From: Anopheles merus
Taxonomy: Eukaryota > Arthropoda > Insecta > Diptera > Culicidae
Assembly: GCF_017562075.2 (NCBI RefSeq)
Contig: NC_054083.1
Coordinates: 27,472,058-27,536,057 of the forward strand
DNA: 64,000 nt
Direction: 5' to 3'
Made by a program: the position numbers and the translations under genes. Of this stretch, positions 36,963 through 51,804 are shown one piece after another. Each line of letters starts with the position of its first letter. Positions within the stretch are counted from its first letter, which is position 1. A model generated the notes under the pieces. That model saw only the letters and a program-made list of their open reading frames with translations. It ran no database searches and was not told the origin of the DNA.

Positions 36963-39265
36963 AGTTTAGACGTGCATCTTATCGATCGGAATCTTATCTA
37001 TTGGAATTCCATAGTTGGAATAGGGTGCCGTGTTGTTCAATTCCTTTCACTTAAAGATCACTTGCAATAAGAAAGTTTTAAGAAAGCGTCCCATTCCCGT
37101 AAAGTATACAAAGTCTCATAAAGCTTTATACTAAAACCTTGCAACAGAATCTTGTAAATTCCAATATTATTTTCATCGATATGATATACTCCCTATCATA
37201 TGATTCATTGCCGGTGAATTGCTAGACACGTTTAACGCACACCATAAATCCTGCAAATTGCACAACTTACCCCATACTGCCAATAATCTCAACGCATTCG
37301 CATTGGAGTTGTTAAAATATCATTCCAGCAAAACACACACACACATCACATCTTCACCGCGTGTCGTGAAGTTTTCCACTCAATCATCGCTTGCCGCTTC
37401 TATTGGCGGTGCGCTATAAACAACACCCTTTTTACGATCGTAATTCACGATCCCACCATGAAGAGTATGAAATTTATGATCCATATGGGGCAAAGGCTCG
37501 TTTCAGTGAGCGGGTTTTTTTAGCGGCTGCTAAACCCACCGCTGCTAACCTAAGTATGTACATAAATAATCTATGCGAAGGTGGCAATGTTCAAAAACTG
37601 CACACGGAACTCTTTAAACATTGCACACGCGCTTGAATATTGGATCATTACCAAGCGTTATTGCGATTCATATACGATGTCAACTTTTTTTAGAATCCCG
37701 TTTCATGTTGCTTATTCTTTACACAATGAACATCATGAACACTGGTTTCGATTCTCAGTTCAACAAACCGCAGTTTTGTAACCTCTCGTTTCAAGCTCCT
37801 ATTATTTTCTTTACAATCAACCAAAAAGGAGTCAACTGGCAATCAACGGACTTAATTCCTTTCGCTTATCTGATGGCTGGTGGCTTATATTTCAAACAAC
37901 GACATCCCAAAAACAATGGCTCGACACACGCAAACGGCTTTAAGACGGGGCGCGAATAATGGCCCTTAGTTGGACGGTTTTAATTCGCTGCCATAAAAGT
38001 GTGTGCTCCGTTGTTATTACATTCCCTTCGCCTACTCAGTGCGTCCCCGACAGAAAAACCCGACCCCGTTACCATGTGTATCCTAACTACCTATTCATCC
38101 GGAGAAGGAATGAGGCAAGGTAGGCATACGGTGGAATAAAAAAGTTCCAACAACTACACAACATCCCCGTAGTGGGGAGGACAGGACAGACGAAGGTGCT
38201 TCTTGCACCCGCCATCAAGAAGCGCTGGAATCAAATTAAACTTGACTCTACTCATACTCATAAGAAGTTTCGTACGTTCTTGCAGAACCTTTCCGTCCCC
38301 GAGTACCCGTGGCCGCCGGAACCGGACCCGACACCGTTCTTTACGGTGTGCCATTAGTACCGCCCAACCATTGGACCGATGGCTCCCTCTAGCGTGATTT
38401 GCAGCGAAGCATCTCCCATCTATATGAGGCCCAGATCCTCCTAATGGGGCGAGAGTTTCAAACCCCCACCCCAGGGGGCAGGGCCCACCGGAGGATCGGA
38501 ACGGGAAAGTTTTGCAGAAAGCTTCGCCAAGCCCGCGCGTGTGCTCTGTCGGACTTTCCGAGCTCATAATCGTCTTATCTGCTTTACGAACGTGCTTTAA
38601 CAGACGGCGAAAGAGAGAGAGGGATAGAGAAAGAGATAGATAGAGAGCAGGAGCGCCCATCACACTGACAGCAGCACGACGCCTCGACACGTGTGTTATT
38701 ATTTTCCACAACTGAAATAACACAAATAATTAATGCAACATTCTTGCCCACAATCACGCTACCCGCTTCACGAGGGAGGAGGATGGGACACAGAATTGGC
38801 CCCACAAATTGTGCAGATAGTTAGTGCGGAACCGTTCTCAGACATTCCGACACAAAGCGGCAGGCTAGGACCCGTAATGGCCGTAAAGGATTTCCGCGCC
38901 GCAAAACAATAACAAAGTCGTCGCACCAATAATCAACCATTTGTTTGAAATAGTAAATCATTTCCCTCTTTCTGGTCTCCTTTCCTGCCCTTTTGTTTGA
39001 TTTGTGCAGGAATGCAGCAAGTTTTTTCTTCTTCTTCCTCTTCGGAAAACAATAATATTGGTTCAGGCCTTGCCTGCCTTGGGTTGGAGCTTTTGTTCCG
39101 TCGGGGTCTTTTTGCTTTAAAGCTGCACCTTTTTTCGCTGCACGGGCACACGGCCACAAGTGGACAAGTTTGGTTCCATAATTTTATTACGCCAATTGTA
39201 CGGAATGAAACAGAGGGTGAAGGGGTTTGGTGTCGTTGTAGTTGCTCTATTGCAATTCATGGAAC

Positions 39266-39313
<48 letters not shown>

Positions 39314-41056
39314 TTTTCTTTTCTTTTAGTTTTGCCCTCTTTCCCAACACTCCAAAAAAACCTAAGTTTTCTGACCCCGACAGGACGGTCCCGGTGACCC
39401 GAACACCCTAATCGAAAGGCGCACAATAAAAGTTGACATTTATGGGTTCATCTTTTGTATCGATCCCAGCGTCCTTTGCTCCCTTGGGGGAACGGGTCTG
39501 TGCGGACCGTTTCTTTCTGGTCTGGAGCTGCGTATGGTTGAATGGTTCACAAGGAAAGCGGTCGAAAGCTTGCTTGCTCACGATAGCCTCCGGACGGCTA
39601 GAAAGCTGATTATAGTAAATTTTGAAACATAATGTTGATTCCCACATGTCTGTGTGTGCGTGTGTGTTTGTTACCCTTCAATGGATGGGTGGGTGTCCTA
39701 TGGATCGGTTTAGCACATGGTCTGTTTATCAGTGGACCAGTACTGGTGCGTTGATTTACATTGAAAACTGAACACAGGGAAGGAATTAATTTTCAAACTA
39801 TATTTTAACTAAAATCAACAACACTTACCAAACCAAAAACAACACACCCAACCAGTAATGCTGCCCGTCCTGGGGATACATCCCTCAAAGGGACATCCTC
39901 CCGAAAGGCCCAGCGCTTCACACATTGCCACGGATCCATGCTCCCAAAAAACCCATTTTGGCATAAAATTTTATCGCTCTCGAGAATGTTTCTTGAAAGA
40001 TATGTGTTTTACGACGGGCCGGAATCTTTTACGAAAGCCGACAAACATCGTCCGTCCCCCAAAAAGGTTTCTACTCCTCGAAGGCGTCAGCAGCACGTGT
40101 GTTTTTTCTTCCTTCCCAAAAGCCCACTCTTTCGATGTGTCTCGAAGAAAAGGGATTTAAAAGACAACCTCCATTGCGGGGGACACGCTCACGTGTGTGT
40201 GTATGTGTGGTAGTGAGTTGGTTAGTTGTTTATTATTTTTGTTCTTTCATGTGTTTAAAATGCGGAATAAGCTCGCTGCGCGAAGGGAGGAGCATGAGAT
40301 GCTGGGGAGGGTTCTGTCACAGCGAGACACACAGACGTAACACACCACCCCCTGGTGTGCCAATCCGTGCGGCCCGACCAAACCAAAACCCGGCATGGTG
40401 TGCTCCCGTGCCTTGTGGCGAGAGATACTAATTTCGATAAAGAATAGCGTCCCATCGTCAGATCGTTGTAAAGTTGGACGCAAACTTTGACAACCGCTTT
40501 GGGGGTTTCGCTTGAGTGAGCAGGGGGGGGGGGGCGAAAGGGAATGGGAAGCAAAGACGGAACCGGCGACGGAACTCCTTGTGAGGGTTGCAAATTTTTC
40601 CATTCCGTTCGCATTTGTCCTAAAGGCCTACTCGGCTAGATCAGGTGTGTGTCTGTGGGCCACGGGTGATGACAGCAAAGCAAAGCTAGAACAGCAAGCG
40701 GAGGAATAGGAAGCGACAGGTCCATGGTACCTGTATCTTATCGTAAATCAACTTTTTTTGTGACTCTCGTTGTCCACGACAATGCTTATTCTTTGTTCGT
40801 TTTTCTTTCCTCGCTTCATCTAATCAACTCTGTTCGTGGGTCTTTGGGTTCAAGAGACTGCTACCTTGGACAGGTCGCATGCAGCAGAAAATTTATTACA
40901 TTCCACCGGTGCCGCTCACCCCGGGGTTAAAGTGCGACGAACAAGTCGGCCGCTTGTTCTCTTCTTGAATTTCTGACCCCCTTCCTCCCCCCAGGCAGAA
41001 ACTGTAAAACAACTTTCGATAAACTTCTGTTTATGCGTGTAAATAGCTGGCAGCTG
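36963..41056. other. Non-coding stretch
   Basis: No gene recognised. It holds a GA tract (39265-39313) and a 12-G run (40523-40534). Frames up to 189 codons (minus, 38154-38723) and about 119 codons around 40.3 kb have no recognisable domain. Confidence 0.5.
39265..39313. repeat. GA microsatellite
   Basis: (GA)n with AAA breaks at both ends; it could also act as GAGA-type sites. Confidence 0.9.
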
Positions 41057-41057
41057 G

Positions 41058-41119
<62 letters not shown>
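41057..41119. repeat. GT microsatellite
   Basis: A (GT)n array of about 31 units with one GC interruption near the start. Confidence 0.92.
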
Positions 41120-41120
<1 letters not shown>

Positions 41121-41459
41121 AGCAAAAGGAAACGTGGCACTGTTACTGAGCTTTTCGAATTTAGATGAGGATGAAGCTTTTCTTTCTACCTTACTGCACT
41201 GTGGAATGACAAGAATTTCATATAGATACGTGACAAAGGCCGGTTGGAATTTATTAAGAGTTATGGTATTATGTTGTTTTTCTGTATTTTATACTACTTC
41301 ATGTTATGATAAATATAAACTCAATACTTTTGTATTATGCATTACATTTTCACTTCAAATGTATGTGTTTTATGAAAAGTTTTAGGCAACAGAAGTTAAA
41401 CATAAAAAAATTGTAAATAAGAATTGAAAGAAACACATTGAAGCACAAAACGATCCTTT

Positions 41460-41687
41460 TCATTCGCCTTCTTCTTCTTCTTCTTTGGCGCAACAACCGC
41501 TGTCGGTCAAGGCCTGCCAGTACCCACTAGTAAAGTGAGCTTGGCTTTCAGTGACTTATTGTTACCATAGCAGGATAGTCAGTTCTGCGTATGGGAGCAC
41601 GGTCTATTCGGGACTTGAACCCATGGCGGGCATGTTGTTAAAGTCGTACAAGTTGGCGACTGTACCACCAGACCGGCTCATTCGCCT
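41460..41687 (-). mobile_element. SINE200-like tRNA-derived SINE with intact target duplication
   Basis: Read on the minus strand, the body (41470-41677, 208 bp) has a box-A-like TGGTACAGTCG and a box-B-like GGTTCAAGTCC at tRNA-like spacing. A tRNA-unrelated body follows, and the element ends in an AAG-rich tail. TCATTCGCCT occurs exactly at 41460-41469 and 41678-41687, a perfect 10-bp target duplication. The size and sequence agree with the Anopheles family SINE200 as I remember it. SINEs are transcribed by RNA polymerase III and moved by LINE machinery; the perfect duplication suggests a recent insertion. Confidence 0.88.
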
Positions 41688-41726
41688 ATTGCTCGTAAAA
41701 GTAAAAATCACCAGAGAAAAGTGTAT

Positions 41727-42070
41727 TACAGTATTTCCCCGAGTTACGCGACACTCGAGATACGTGAATTTTTATTTTTGACAGTTCAGATGTCAAATCA
41801 GAACAATTTTCTCCATCAATTGTCAAATGAAAAATAAACTGTAATTCTTTCCAAAGTTTTAAATAACTAAAAAGACATAAATAACCGTATTTTCGACACG
41901 AATTACATTCAATGAGTAAAAAATTACATGAATACACTAAATTTAATTTAAAAAACATTTTTAATCAAGTATATTTTGACTGTAAAACATGTTATTCGAC
42001 TTACGCGAAAATCCGATTTACGCGAATGTCTCCGGAACGCATTATTCGCGTAACTCGGGAAAAGACTGTA
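41727..42070. mobile_element. TA-target MITE with 23-bp terminal inverted repeats
   Basis: The left end CAGTATTTCCCCGAGTTACG (continuing CGA) matches the reverse complement of the right end, CAGTCTTTTCCCGAGTTACG (continuing CGA), at all but 2 positions. TA dinucleotides flank both ends (41727-41728 and 42069-42070). The interior has further ACTTACGCGAAAAT and TTTACGCGAAT subrepeats at the right and no transposase. This is a Tc1/mariner-superfamily-like non-autonomous element. Confidence 0.85.
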
Positions 42071-42100
42071 TTTTAATTCCCTTTCACATCGTTTGACACC

Positions 42101-42413
42101 TTAAGGCCGGGGTACATTGTCCGCACTCGCTAGTGTAATTTCAAATATCATATTTTGTTATAATTATTTTCATATAGTTATTTTTCCCTGTTTTTTACTT
42201 ACATCGGAGAAGAAAAGTTTTGTAAAAGGTAGATACACATGTTCTGCACGCATTGCATCCATTTTCGCATCGGGAAAAGATGAAAATAATACTTTATTTT
42301 GAGATCCACTACGACCATTCCCTCGATGACCAAAAAAAGCTCAGCCGCCGCCGGATGCGCTAGTGGAAATCAAAATTACACTAGCGAGTACGGACAGTGT
42401 CCCCTGACCTTTA
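42101..42413. mobile_element. TTA-target MITE with long terminal inverted repeats
   Basis: A 307-bp element (42104-42410) with TTA on both sides. The ends read AGGCCGGGGTACATTGTCCG and, reverse-complemented, AGGTCAGGGGACACTGTCCG. Both continue through the identical ACTCGCTAGTGTAATTT, giving arms of about 40 bp. A 3-bp TTA duplication is typical of PIF/Harbinger-type elements. No coding capacity. Confidence 0.85.
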
Positions 42414-43428
42414 GTGTGGTATTTTTCATTAATAATTATTAACTTGATTGTTTTTATTTAATCCATTTGTTTTGTTTTTCTAAACGTACTTTATTTCACA
42501 GTTCTTTTTATTCAGGAAGAATGGCTTTACGGCAGTATTACTAAAAACTATTTTGTACTTTAATATTCTCAGTTTTATGCTTCTTTGTTTCATATTTAGT
42601 CCCAGTACTTTAAAGCAAGAAGATGCTATTTGTAATATTTGGTAACTTGAGTGCAAAATCAAGTAATTTTTAAAAGGTACACAATTATTATTATTAAGTT
42701 TTTTGCAAATCCTTGATTCATATTTACTTCTCATACTTCAAAAAAAACTCGCCCATATTTCCTCTAATCTCAACTTATTTGATTGAAAATCTTTCAAGAT
42801 AAAATTTCCACACAACTTTTCCCTTTTTTTGGTCCTCCAAAATAGCACCATGACCATGTTTTGTCCAACCTCCTTCAACTCGCAAAGGGTACAGGATTGT
42901 CAAAAGAGGCACTATCACACGCTCATGCTTTCATCGGACGGATGCGACTCCGGAAGCACGGTGTGACAGCTCACTATAAATAAAATTTCCACTACTACTC
43001 CATCTTGGCCTCTTGCTTGGGGCACTGCGATACGATGTTGATTGCAATTAGTGCTAAAAGCAATCGATTATTCGACGTTAACCTTTTCCCGGAACCGCCT
43101 TTGCTGATGTTCCTTTTTTTGTGTTGTCGCCTTCTTTTCCCTCTTCTATCATTTCTTACACCGACCGGTCATTGTTCACCGTCGGTCAAAGATGGCAAGA
43201 TGGGTTGGGTTAATTTGCTGCTGAAATTTTAGATGCGGAACCTGGGCCGGGTGGTTCAGTTTCCGGTGGTGATAGAAAGAAGGTCCATGCGATAGAAAAT
43301 TTATCAAAAGTCAAGTGAAAACTTTACGTTCTAAGAATTTATTCCATGCTATGCTGCTCTCCCGTGCTCTTCCTCATGCTATCAATGCCAAATGTCAACG
43401 CCATTGTTGTGATCATTTTCGAGAGTGA

Positions 43429-43480
<52 letters not shown>

Positions 43481-45673
43481 GAGAGAGAAAACATACATTC
43501 TAGGGATTGAAAAAAGTCCCGGTGGTTTCGCACATTGAAAAGCACAACGCTTCATTAAGCGTTCCAAGGCCGGAAAATATGCAACCCCCTTCTTTCTCGA
43601 TTTTCCTTTTCGTCGTTCTTCTTTTCCGTACGACACTCGGTCAATATCAGGATTGGAATTTTTCAACTTTTCACAATAACGTTTTTTCCTTTCTTCTTCT
43701 GCTTCTGCTAGCTCACCACCGTCCTTCGTGCGAATGTATTAACGTGAAAGCATACACATGCAATGGCTTTCTATCAGGTTTCGGGGCCTTCCTTTCGCAT
43801 TTATGAGCCTTTCCATTTCCGTTAGGGACGGGAAGGGGGACAAAAAAGCAAAGAGGCAATCACGTACCATTCGTTATCCAAATTTGTAGCGGCCGCTTGA
43901 TGGATTTTTCGTTCGTCTTCAAACGAACCGGTTGACAAACACATCAGCCGAATGGGTTCATTTGTTATCGTCCCTGCAGCTCCTTCACACACACGTTCAT
44001 ATCCGATCGGTCCATTGTTACTTTGGCCCATCATTGTCGCCCGACAACTTCTGGAGCTTCGTTTTTCCGTTCGTTTTTGGGGAGTTCGCGCACTAGTGTC
44101 ATCATTCTTTTCCTGTTCCAAGGAGTTTTTTTACTGCTACTGTTGTTGTTGTTGTTGTTCTACCCCAGCACGTACTGAAACATTTTATGGCATCGACAAC
44201 GACCGACCCAAAAATCTTTTTTCCCCCTTTTTCAAAGGTCCTTCCACTGCTTCTGTAAGACCTATTCCTATTCGACGCGGGCAAAAAAAGAATACGCAAG
44301 AATTCAACTTTAAGGTTGAGATTTTGCTTGTCAGGAGTTGATTTTTTGTCCTATTTTTCTCTACTTTGGCATTCCCATCAGTGTGATTTCGTTTAAAAAA
44401 AGGCTTGCTGAAAACGCGTGCTCCCCATATCGATGTGCTATCAGCGATTCCTGCCGCGTTCGCAATGCCACCAAACGAAGCCACCAACCAGACACTGGCA
44501 ATGGGGATCGGGATGGTGGGGAATTGGGACAATGGCATACAATGGGGTGGTTTGTGGTTTTGAGATCTGCAACCCCCTCATACGCAGCTGTGGTGTGCGG
44601 GCCCCCCGCCTGGTACACGACAGGCACCGGCCGAATGATGTCGGTGCCTGTGTGTCCTGCTGATTCGCTTGCAAACGCGTCCACAAACCGTCCACAAAGT
44701 ACATTTTTATTGCTTGCCGAGGCTGGAAAACAGCCGCTGTGTTTCCTGCTGCTTTCCCCATAGAAAACAATGTATCATCTGGCCTGGTGATTGGCTTGGT
44801 TTTGTCAGATGGCACACTCAAACAGTCTGTGCTGTGTGTGTGCTGTGTTGTGCGTTGCCTAATTATGATACACTTGATTCGAGCACGGGACAGCAGACAG
44901 TACTGCATAGCAGGCGGGAAACAGTGCAGCTCCGTACAGTGGAAAAACTAGGTCTCTCACTCTTTCATTTTCATAGACAACCACACACACACACCCACGC
45001 GCAGAGCCATGGGGGGTTTAATATCTTCCAATTCGCACGCCACCGCAATTCATTGACCCAGTTGCAGACCTGCTTTAAGCGAAACGCCACACCGCCGAAC
45101 AGACAATCACACACACGCACGGCCTTGCCCGTGACAGTTCTTTCACGCTTCCGCCGGCTCATCATGCTGTCCCCGACGAAAACGGTTTTCAGTATCGTTG
45201 TTTTGAAACCTCAGACGGCTCCGAATGTGGCGCTGTGCTATATTTGTGCGCCACAGCACACACACACACACACGCATCACACCGACTGTTTGCTAAATCC
45301 GACAGCTTTCCACACGTTTCGGGGGGCGGAGGGAGTGGGGAGGAAAAGCTCAAGTGCAGAGCAAAAGGGATAGTAACCGCATCAAGTTGCGGGACGACAG
45401 GGTGAGGTTCCGGAAATCGAAAATCCATCATCCACCCTATAAGCCTATGACGATGACCCTCACCTAACCTTCCTTGCTGCTCGTGCAAAGGGAAGCTACC
45501 ACCCCAACCCCGAACCGGCTGTGCTTTTATAGGCTCCCTTTCGTGTACCGTACACGTAAAATGAAACCACAACTAATAGTGCACATCATTATTTTATCGC
45601 AAAGCGATTCTATTTGCACAGTGCGCTCTTCCACCTCCGACGAGTCCTTGTGTGGCGGTTTCAGGCAGCTCTT

Positions 45674-45704
<31 letters not shown>

Positions 45705-48700
45705 AACAGCTGCGTTATTCTGATGAGCCGTTTCGATGATGTCATTCTGGCGAATGGTTCAGGCCTTCATCTTCCGCCATGCCAGGCCGGAAACGATGAG
45801 AAGCCAGTTTTTCCTGCAGGATCATGTCACAGGCGGGCTGTTGAACGTCACAGCATCGTCACAAGCGCTGAGAGTTGTTTCAATCTCGGCACACAATTCT
45901 TCATGATTGTTTCTGTAATGTTTGCGTTGGACACACGAGATGGGAAGCGTTGAGTGTGTCTCAGCGGTTGTTCTCGATTTACATATGCAACTAGCTACTG
46001 GTAGTAGAGATGCTTGCTCAGCCAAAACTGTGGTACGATCGATAGCGTAGGCCTTTTGTGGCTGCGTAACTCCAAAATGGTTCTCCAAACATTGAACGTT
46101 CTGTGTGACAACTCTACCGTACCTTCCGGCAAGAAGTTTGGCAAGAAGTTCGGTGGAGAGTGCAAATTAGGATATCCACACAGAGTGCAGTGGCCAATAA
46201 GGGGCCGATATCTCCGTTTGACTTGTCGGGGGAAGATCCTGGTTAAAGATAAAGTGTGTCTTCTATCCATGTACTCCCCTCCTCCTGTGCCTTCTTGAGG
46301 TTTGGTATACGTCTCTCTCACGCTGTCAGACGACCAACCCCTGATAAGAACGTATTCGGTCGCTCCAATCTTCAATAAACATACATATGTTATCATCATC
46401 GCTTAGTGCCGTACGTATGGCAATCTCCCCATATGTACTCTCCACCCAGACGGCATGACGTCCCCGGGCTTGTGGGGACAGATTCTGCACAGATAAGCAC
46501 CACCCAGGATTCGGTAGCAGAAATTGAATATATCCGCCAACCTCCGGTCACCAAGCGAGAATACGTCTCGATGATGATGATCGGTTTGGCGAAATTGATT
46601 AAACCACACACAGAGAGAGGACAAAGAGGGAGCTAGGTAAAATCGATTCCAACCCAGCGCAAAAAGCGATACAACACAGAGAGCGAACAACATCACTGTC
46701 AAGCCGGATAATGAGTGAGTGCAGCAGTGGTTTTGTGGTTCCGGTGCTGCTGCTACTGCTGGGCCGTGTGTAATTGGAGAGATGACCGCAAACAGGCTGA
46801 TTGCGTTCCGCTCGTTACGCCAAAATTTATGCAATGCGCTGCAAATGAAGGTGTCGCGCGCAGAAAGGGAAGCAGCATAGTGCGCAAGAAGCGGTGACAA
46901 CTTGTACGGATCTTCGTGTTTTATATATCTTTGCTTTATGTGATGCTGTGTTTTGTTGGAGTATCGTCATCTTACTCTCTTGCTCTCTTCCCTTCCTTTT
47001 TACCGCTATTCATCTTCATCGCCAGCGATTCCTTCGTCAGTCACACAAAGCAGCGAGCGAGCTTTAATTAAAATTTGCCATCTCTCACGGCAGCCTTCAT
47101 CTGAATTTGGCTCGAAATTTGATTTTCTGCCCCGGACTGCCCGGACCCTTCTCGGGGGAATCGTCCACTGCAAAGATGCCGCTGTGCATTGTGCTGGTGC
47201 GAAAAGCGGCGCGACATATTCGGGTCACATCCAAAAGCACCCCTTGCCGAATGCTTTACCGATTCTGTCAAAATTCAATTTACTTAGCGCGCGGCGCACC
47301 AGTAAAACTTCATGCGCCAGTTCGTGTGATTGGATTAGCTTTCTCCTCCTCCCCCTTGGGTGCTTTCCTCCGGGTGTTCCGTCCAGACCCAGGGAGTTTA
47401 GAGGTGTGCTTCTTTCCCCCATTCGCGTAGCTAAATGTATGCATCGTCACTGTTAAGGGGGCTGCATCAGGACGAAACATCCGGCAAACGAACTGCAATT
47501 GCAAAAGCGAAAGCGGCCGATGGAAACGATCGCGTCATGCAAACACCGAACAAACGAGCAAACACCAAGATAATGAAGAACAAGGAATCGCGCTGTCCCT
47601 TTGTGTGTTTGTGTATGTGTGTATCCTTCGAAACCGGCACCGGTTGGGCGAACCGTTCCCAATTCATTCGGTTGCATGTTTACACTGGCGGTAAAATTAA
47701 TTCAACCCAGTGCTTGTCACCTCCACCCCGCTCTCGCTCTCTCTCTCTCTTTCTCTCTCCACTTCGCATCTACGTCCCTTTGGGTTTTTCTGTGTGCAAT
47801 AATTCTAATTTGCCAGAACAGCGCCAAATACGAATGTCGGTGACTGTAGCTGTTCGATAATTTGATTGCGTACCGGAAGCAAGACGGACGCAAATCGATA
47901 CACTCGCTCGTACCGTCGTCAGTGGGTCGAATGCTAAATGGCTTGTTAGGTGCTGATAAAAAACAAGCACAATCAAACTCCTCTAGGGCAGAAAATATGG
48001 ACGGAAAAGAAAGCAAACGTTAGGTCAGGGAAATTCATTCACAATTTTCATCAGACGTTGAAAAAAAAGAGGAAACTTTCAACCAACAAAACCGAACGAA
48101 AGAAAATTCGCGTGGTGTTGTTCACCTTCCCCGAGTGTGGCTAGAGCTCTGTACGCTGTTCCTAATTTCCGGTCGGTAAACATGCACTGTTTGATTTTGG
48201 TGATTTGTGCAAGCATGTGCCGACTGGGTGAGACACGGTGAATTTTGTGACAATTTTTTGGTTGTATATTCTTTTAATGTGGGCCATGCCCTTTTCGAAT
48301 GATTCGTTCAATGCAGTTCTAGTTGAAAGGTTTTAAATAAAGATTCAACGTAACTTGGAGATTTATCGCAATAATATGTTCATACATTTAAATATTTATT
48401 AATTTATTTATGCATTTATGTTTTATAATTATTTGCTTTTTTATTTGCTGAGTTTTTTTTTGTCAATTTAATTATTTATTCATTTATTTGTTTATTTATG
48501 TATTTATTTAAGTAGAAATAATTTTTTTGTCTATTTTGGTTTTGTATGCCATCATCTTCTACCCTATTATATTCAAACACAAAGATTCTAATCGAGAAAA
48601 AAGTTATTTGTAATTTTCAAAAGGCATAAAAATGCATTCTTTTTTTAGCAAAATATCTAGTGCTGGGTTTTGTATTATATAAATTATTTTAGATTTCTTC

Positions 48701-48880
48701 TCTTATATTTTTTTATCGTTTTGATTAATATTTTTTGTTAGACAATCAAATTATTTTCCCTTTTTTATTAAGAAAATTTCCTTTTTGTGTAGGCAACAAC
48801 ATTTCAACAGCATAAAAGTAAATATTGACGGAAAAAAGTATATTCGTTGATTATCTGTTGTACATAAAATGTTTAAAAAA
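42414..48880. other. Non-coding stretch
   Basis: No gene recognised. It holds a GA tract (43422-43489), a GTT run (44141-44159), CT tracts at 45670-45701 and 47733-47758, and an AT-rich segment from about 48.3 kb with repeated ATTTATTTATG motifs. Many overlapping frames in 43.8-47.9 kb (up to 234 codons) reflect GC-balanced sequence without stops and carry no recognisable domains. Confidence 0.5.
43422..43489. repeat. GA microsatellite
   Basis: A (GA)n tract with a GGG and a TA interruption. Confidence 0.9.
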
Positions 48881-49138
<258 letters not shown>

Positions 49139-49928
49139 AGAAACTAACTGCTTATTTCAATGTCTTATGGCAATATTGAAAGAGCAGAATGATTTAATTT
49201 GTGATTTTTTTTTTCAATTTACCAACTAAACAGTCAACTCTCTCTTATTTGGGAGACGATGGGGCTGTCAAATAAGAGGGGTTTTCAAATTACAGAGATT
49301 GAAAGTGAATAAAAAGTCCATACAAACTAGACAGAGACAGAACATTCAGTATGCAGCATTAACTGTTGATATAGGAAACTATGTTTATTATTTCTCAAAC
49401 TGCAATCAGACAGCAAAACATGATTGTTGCCTTAAATACGCAATTATTAGTAAGCAACAAATAAAATAGCATACATAAAACCAACAACAATACAAAGCAA
49501 AAAAAACAACCTTGCCCTTCATGAGTAGCATTTTTCAAGCGACATAAAAATGTCTAGTTAAACACTCCGTTAAACAACCCCTTCCACGAGCTGTATCATT
49601 TACTAAGATTTGCCTTTTTGCAACACCAAAAGCCTGCACTGTCTCGTTAGATAGCATTGCTGACATCCTCATGTCAAGTGTGGGTATAGTTGCTCCAGCC
49701 ATCCTTCCTTCCTTCCTTCTGTCGGCTGCCTTCTTGCACCCATCTGTTCAGCATGGCGCTTTCATTCGTTCGTACGCTTTATATCCCAACACCGTTGCTC
49801 AATGCAACACAATTTCTGTATATGCGGCGCGATTAACGTCAGCGGCAACGGGCGGGCGCGGTGTGCTTCATAAGCAGAAGCCATAAGCCGTACCTTCAAC
49901 CACGAAAAGATATTAAAAGTAGCAGTAT

Positions 49929-49929
<1 letters not shown>
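49139..49929. other. Non-coding stretch with one orphan hairpin end
   Basis: Contains a CAGTCAACTC motif followed by a hairpin (49242-49278), described separately, and CTTCC repeats near 49706. No gene recognised. Confidence 0.5.
49231..49290. mobile_element. Orphan transposon-end-like hairpin
   Basis: CAGTCAACTCTCTCTTATTT is followed by a perfect 10-bp inverted repeat (CTCTTATTTG at 49242-49251, CAAATAAGAG at 49269-49278) around a 17-base loop. Many pogo/Tc1-type elements have a CAGT end followed by such a subterminal hairpin. No matching second end was found nearby, so this may be a fragment. Confidence 0.35.

Positions 49930-49968
<39 letters not shown>
49930..49968. repeat. GT microsatellite
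   Basis: An uninterrupted (GT)n array of about 19 units. Confidence 0.92.
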
Positions 49969-49971
<3 letters not shown>

Positions 49972-50197
49972 CACAAGCACGAGAAGCACCCTTCTCCTTT
50001 GCATCGAGCGCGCGGCACATACACACACATACAATCTTCCACGTGAAAGAGTGGCTCTGCTAAATGCTAAGAATCCTTCACCGTCTATGGCATTACGCGA
50101 CCACCGTGCGGCAAAAGAGCGGCCTACAGCCACAGCCTACAGAAGAAAGGCAAAAGAGCAGCAGCAATCAGGATGGAGAAGTGCAAAATCGCAATTC

Positions 50198-51608
<1,411 letters not shown>

Positions 51609-51804
51609 AGGGCAGTCGTCAACTCGTACGACTTAACAACATGCCCGTCATAGGTTCAAATGCCCCGAATGGACCGTGCCCCATACTGACTATCCTGTTA
51701 TGGTAGTAAATAAGTCACTCAAAGCTAAACCTATTCAACGTACAAGCAGGCCCTGACCGACAACGGTTTATTATGTCAAAGAAGGAGAAGAGGAAGAATA
51801 AGAA
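51609..51804 (+). mobile_element. SINE200-like SINE, second clear copy
   Basis: GCAGTCGTCAACTCGTACG, AACAACATGCCCGTCAT, the box-B-like GGTTCAAATGCC, GGACCGTGCCC, ACTGACTATCCTG and GACCGACAACGG occur in the same order as in the 41.5-kb copy, on the opposite strand. It ends in a degenerate AAG/GGAG tail. The box A head is shortened and box B is mutated. No clear target duplication. Confidence 0.82.

Noticed and set aside
41470..41677. tRNA gene call from box A and box B motifs
   Set aside because: The boxes are embedded in a 208-bp SINE with an AAG tail and target duplication; no tRNA cloverleaf is intact.
44669..45373. 234-codon open frame
   Set aside because: No domain, and histidine/threonine runs from CA repeats; overlapping open frames on both strands point to low stop density, not a gene.
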